From positions 1-16,878 of the forward strand of contig DHLW01000070.1 of assembly GCA_002405485.1 (NCBI GenBank): a stretch of 16,878 nt of DNA, given 5' to 3'. Source of the DNA: Phycisphaerales bacterium UBA4658. GTDB taxonomy: Bacteria; Planctomycetota; Phycisphaerae; Phycisphaerales; UBA1924. Under the pieces are notes generated by a model. The model was not told the DNA's origin. It was given only the letters and a program-made list of their open reading frames with translations, and searched no databases. Positions 15,767 through 16,878 of the stretch are shown here, piece after piece; within the stretch, counting starts at the first letter, position 1; each line of letters begins with the position of its first letter. The position numbers were made by a program, and so were the translations under genes.

Positions 15767-15794
15767 ATCTTACTGGATTGTGGCCGACATGCAA
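15767..15794 (-). promoter_or_regulatory. Weak candidate promoter for the lectin-dockerin gene
   Basis: TTGCAT (15789-15794) and TAAGAT (15767-15772) on the minus strand are separated by 16 bases. The match is poor at -35 (3 of 6), and the leader would be only about 15 nt, so the ribosome site lies very close to the start of transcription. Confidence 0.22.
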
Positions 15795-15869
15795 TGCAGC
15801 GTGTCGAGACTGCGATGAAGAGACCACAGTTGGACGTTGGCTCGCGACAGGTCGGGGAGCGGCAGGACC

Positions 15870-15892
15870 GGGGGTATGGGGGGGCGGGGGGG
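15870..15892 (+). other. G-tract run, possible G-quadruplex
   Basis: G5-TAT-G7-C-G7 on the plus strand directly abuts the stop codon of the aminopeptidase gene. It can supply four G-tracts with short loops. On the minus-strand mRNA it is a C-tract, so any quadruplex would form in the DNA template strand of that gene. Confidence 0.5.
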
Positions 15893-16878
15893 TTACTGCC
15901 CATCGGTGTCGGCGGGTCGTGCGTCGGTCAGGTCGGTCCGGATGCGGTTTCGGCTGAGGATGGTCATGTTGGGGTCGATTTCGACACCGATTGGGCGACG
16001 GGGCAGCTCGAAGCGCTCGGTCACGGAGCGGACCTCGGTGGAGACATAGACGTATTGACCGTCATCGTCGGAGAACCGCACCCAGATCGGCACCACAAGG
16101 GCGAAGGCAGGGTTGTCGGCGTCGATGGTCTGGGTCTGCTCGACGGTGACGGTGAGGGTGCCGGCGTCGAGAGCATCGGAGGGGTCAGCGTCGGTGAAGG
16201 CGAGGTCGAAAGCGAGGGTGGGGTGTCCCGGGCGCTCGCACCATTGATAGAAGAACCGCTCGAGTGACTGCCCGGAGACTTCTTCCATGACGGTGCGGAA
16301 GTCGCTGGTTTCGACGTGACCGAGGGTGTGCCGCTTGATGTATCTGCGGACGCCCTCGAAGAAGACGTGGTCGCCGAGGCGCATGCGGAGCATGTGGAGG
16401 ACGACGGCGCCCTTGGAGTAGACATTGTCGCCGCTGGTGAAGCGTGCGTCGGGATCGCGGTAGATGTTGCTGACCATGGCGGCCCGTCGCGGCGCGGTGC
16501 GTGAGGAGCTGGTGGCGCGTTCGCGGCGTACGAACTGGCTGATGGCCCGGTGGTATCCGTCTTCGCCGCCGACTTTCTCGGCCCAGAGTGCCTCGCCGTA
16601 GGACGCAAAGCCCTCGTTGAGCCAGAGGTGCTCCCAGCTCTTGCAGGTGATGAGGTTGCCGAACCAGTGGTGGACGAGTTCGTGGGCGATGATGTCGTCG
16701 ATCGAACCTCGACGCCCGCCTCCGCGGACGAGGTTGGCGTTGAAGGTGACGATCGAGGTGTTCTCCATGGCCCCGGCGGTGAAGTCGCGGCAGAGGACCT
16801 GGGCGTACTTGTCCCATGGAAATGGGGAGTCCAGGAGCGTGCTGAAGTGCGTGATCATGGCCGGGGTGTTGGCAAAGA
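15893..16878 (-). CDS. M1-family zinc aminopeptidase (5' part off window)
   Basis: About 327 residues of the C-terminal part are visible; the frame is open to the right edge, so the start lies beyond it. Counting from the first visible Met (16858), the exopeptidase motif GAMEN is at 29-33, the zinc motif HELVHHW at 59-65, and the third zinc ligand E82 sits 18 residues later in NEGFASYGE. The downstream VYSKGAVVLHMLR and FFYQWCERPGHP are also typical of M1 enzymes. It should release N-terminal residues from peptides. The protein ends soon after a short beta-rich segment, with no long helical ERAP1-type C-terminal domain, so it is the short bacterial M1 form. Location cannot be judged without the N-terminus. 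It reads toward the lectin-dockerin gene with a gap of 147 bp. Confidence 0.95.
   Translation of the reverse strand, partial: FANTPAMITHFSTLLDSPFPWDKYAQVLCRDFTAGAMENTSIVTFNANLVRGGGRRGSIDDIIAHELVHHWFGNLITCKSWEHLWLNEGFASYGEALWAEKVGGEDGYHRAISQFVRRERATSSSRTAPRRAAMVSNIYRDPDARFTSGDNVYSKGAVVLHMLRMRLGDHVFFEGVRRYIKRHTLGHVETSDFRTVMEEVSGQSLERFFYQWCERPGHPTLAFDLAFTDADPSDALDAGTLTVTVEQTQTIDADNPAFALVVPIWVRFSDDDGQYVYVSTEVRSVTERFELPRRPIGVEIDPNMTILSRNRIRTDLTDARPADTDGQ

Noticed and set aside
14870..16267. 465-codon open frame on the plus strand
   Set aside because: Antisense to the lectin-dockerin and aminopeptidase genes, Gly-rich with no family motif.

Overview
This window looks like a member of the Planctomycetota, most likely class Phycisphaerae. 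The DNA is GC-rich. It carries several large secreted proteins that end in a two-repeat dockerin whose last residues are Gly-Cys, a C-terminus I associate with Phycisphaerales (NCBI uses names like 'GC-type dockerin domain'). Lamin-tail domains (LTD), PANDxC-type PPC-like domains and Cys-rich 'GACC' modules in the same proteins fit that lineage. The assignment rests on protein style alone; no marker gene is present.

Layout, left to right. Positions 1-2456 (minus) hold a secreted LTD/Cys-module/PPC-like protein that runs off the left edge and has no matching entry among simple closed ORFs. Positions 2661-5771 (minus) hold a 1036-aa protein: LTD, Ig-like, three PPC-like domains, Cys module, P domain, dockerin. 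Positions 6157-7986 (minus) hold a 609-aa relative lacking the LTD. Positions 8304-10712 (minus) hold an 802-aa protein with two LTDs, Ig-like domains, Cys modules and a dockerin. A divergent intergenic stretch of about 560 bp follows. Then come two plus-strand genes: an adenosine-deaminase-family enzyme with altered active-site motifs (about 11275-12291) and a DUF2585/UPF0314 membrane protein (12378-12986). Positions 13007-15745 (minus) hold a 912-aa dockerin protein with a C-type lectin domain. Positions 15893-16878 (minus) hold the C-terminal part of an M1 zinc aminopeptidase whose start lies off the right edge.

The window is dominated by a cluster of paralogous exported proteins. Each has a signal peptide, a strong Shine-Dalgarno sequence and, in several cases, its own candidate promoter or terminator, so they look like separately expressed units rather than one operon. 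Four share the Gly-Cys dockerin tail. Three share a gap-free 309-bp 3' cassette, about 93% identical at DNA level for one pair with a 99-bp perfect run, which suggests recent duplication or gene conversion. No cohesin, sortase or glycoside hydrolase is visible. The likely job is surface display or assembly through the dockerin and terminal cysteine, but the partner is not in the window.

The most interesting items are the Gly-Cys dockerin cassette and its possible anchoring system, the repeated Cys-rich module, protease-free P domains, the deaminase with unusual motifs, and small inverted or direct repeats placed in candidate promoters.
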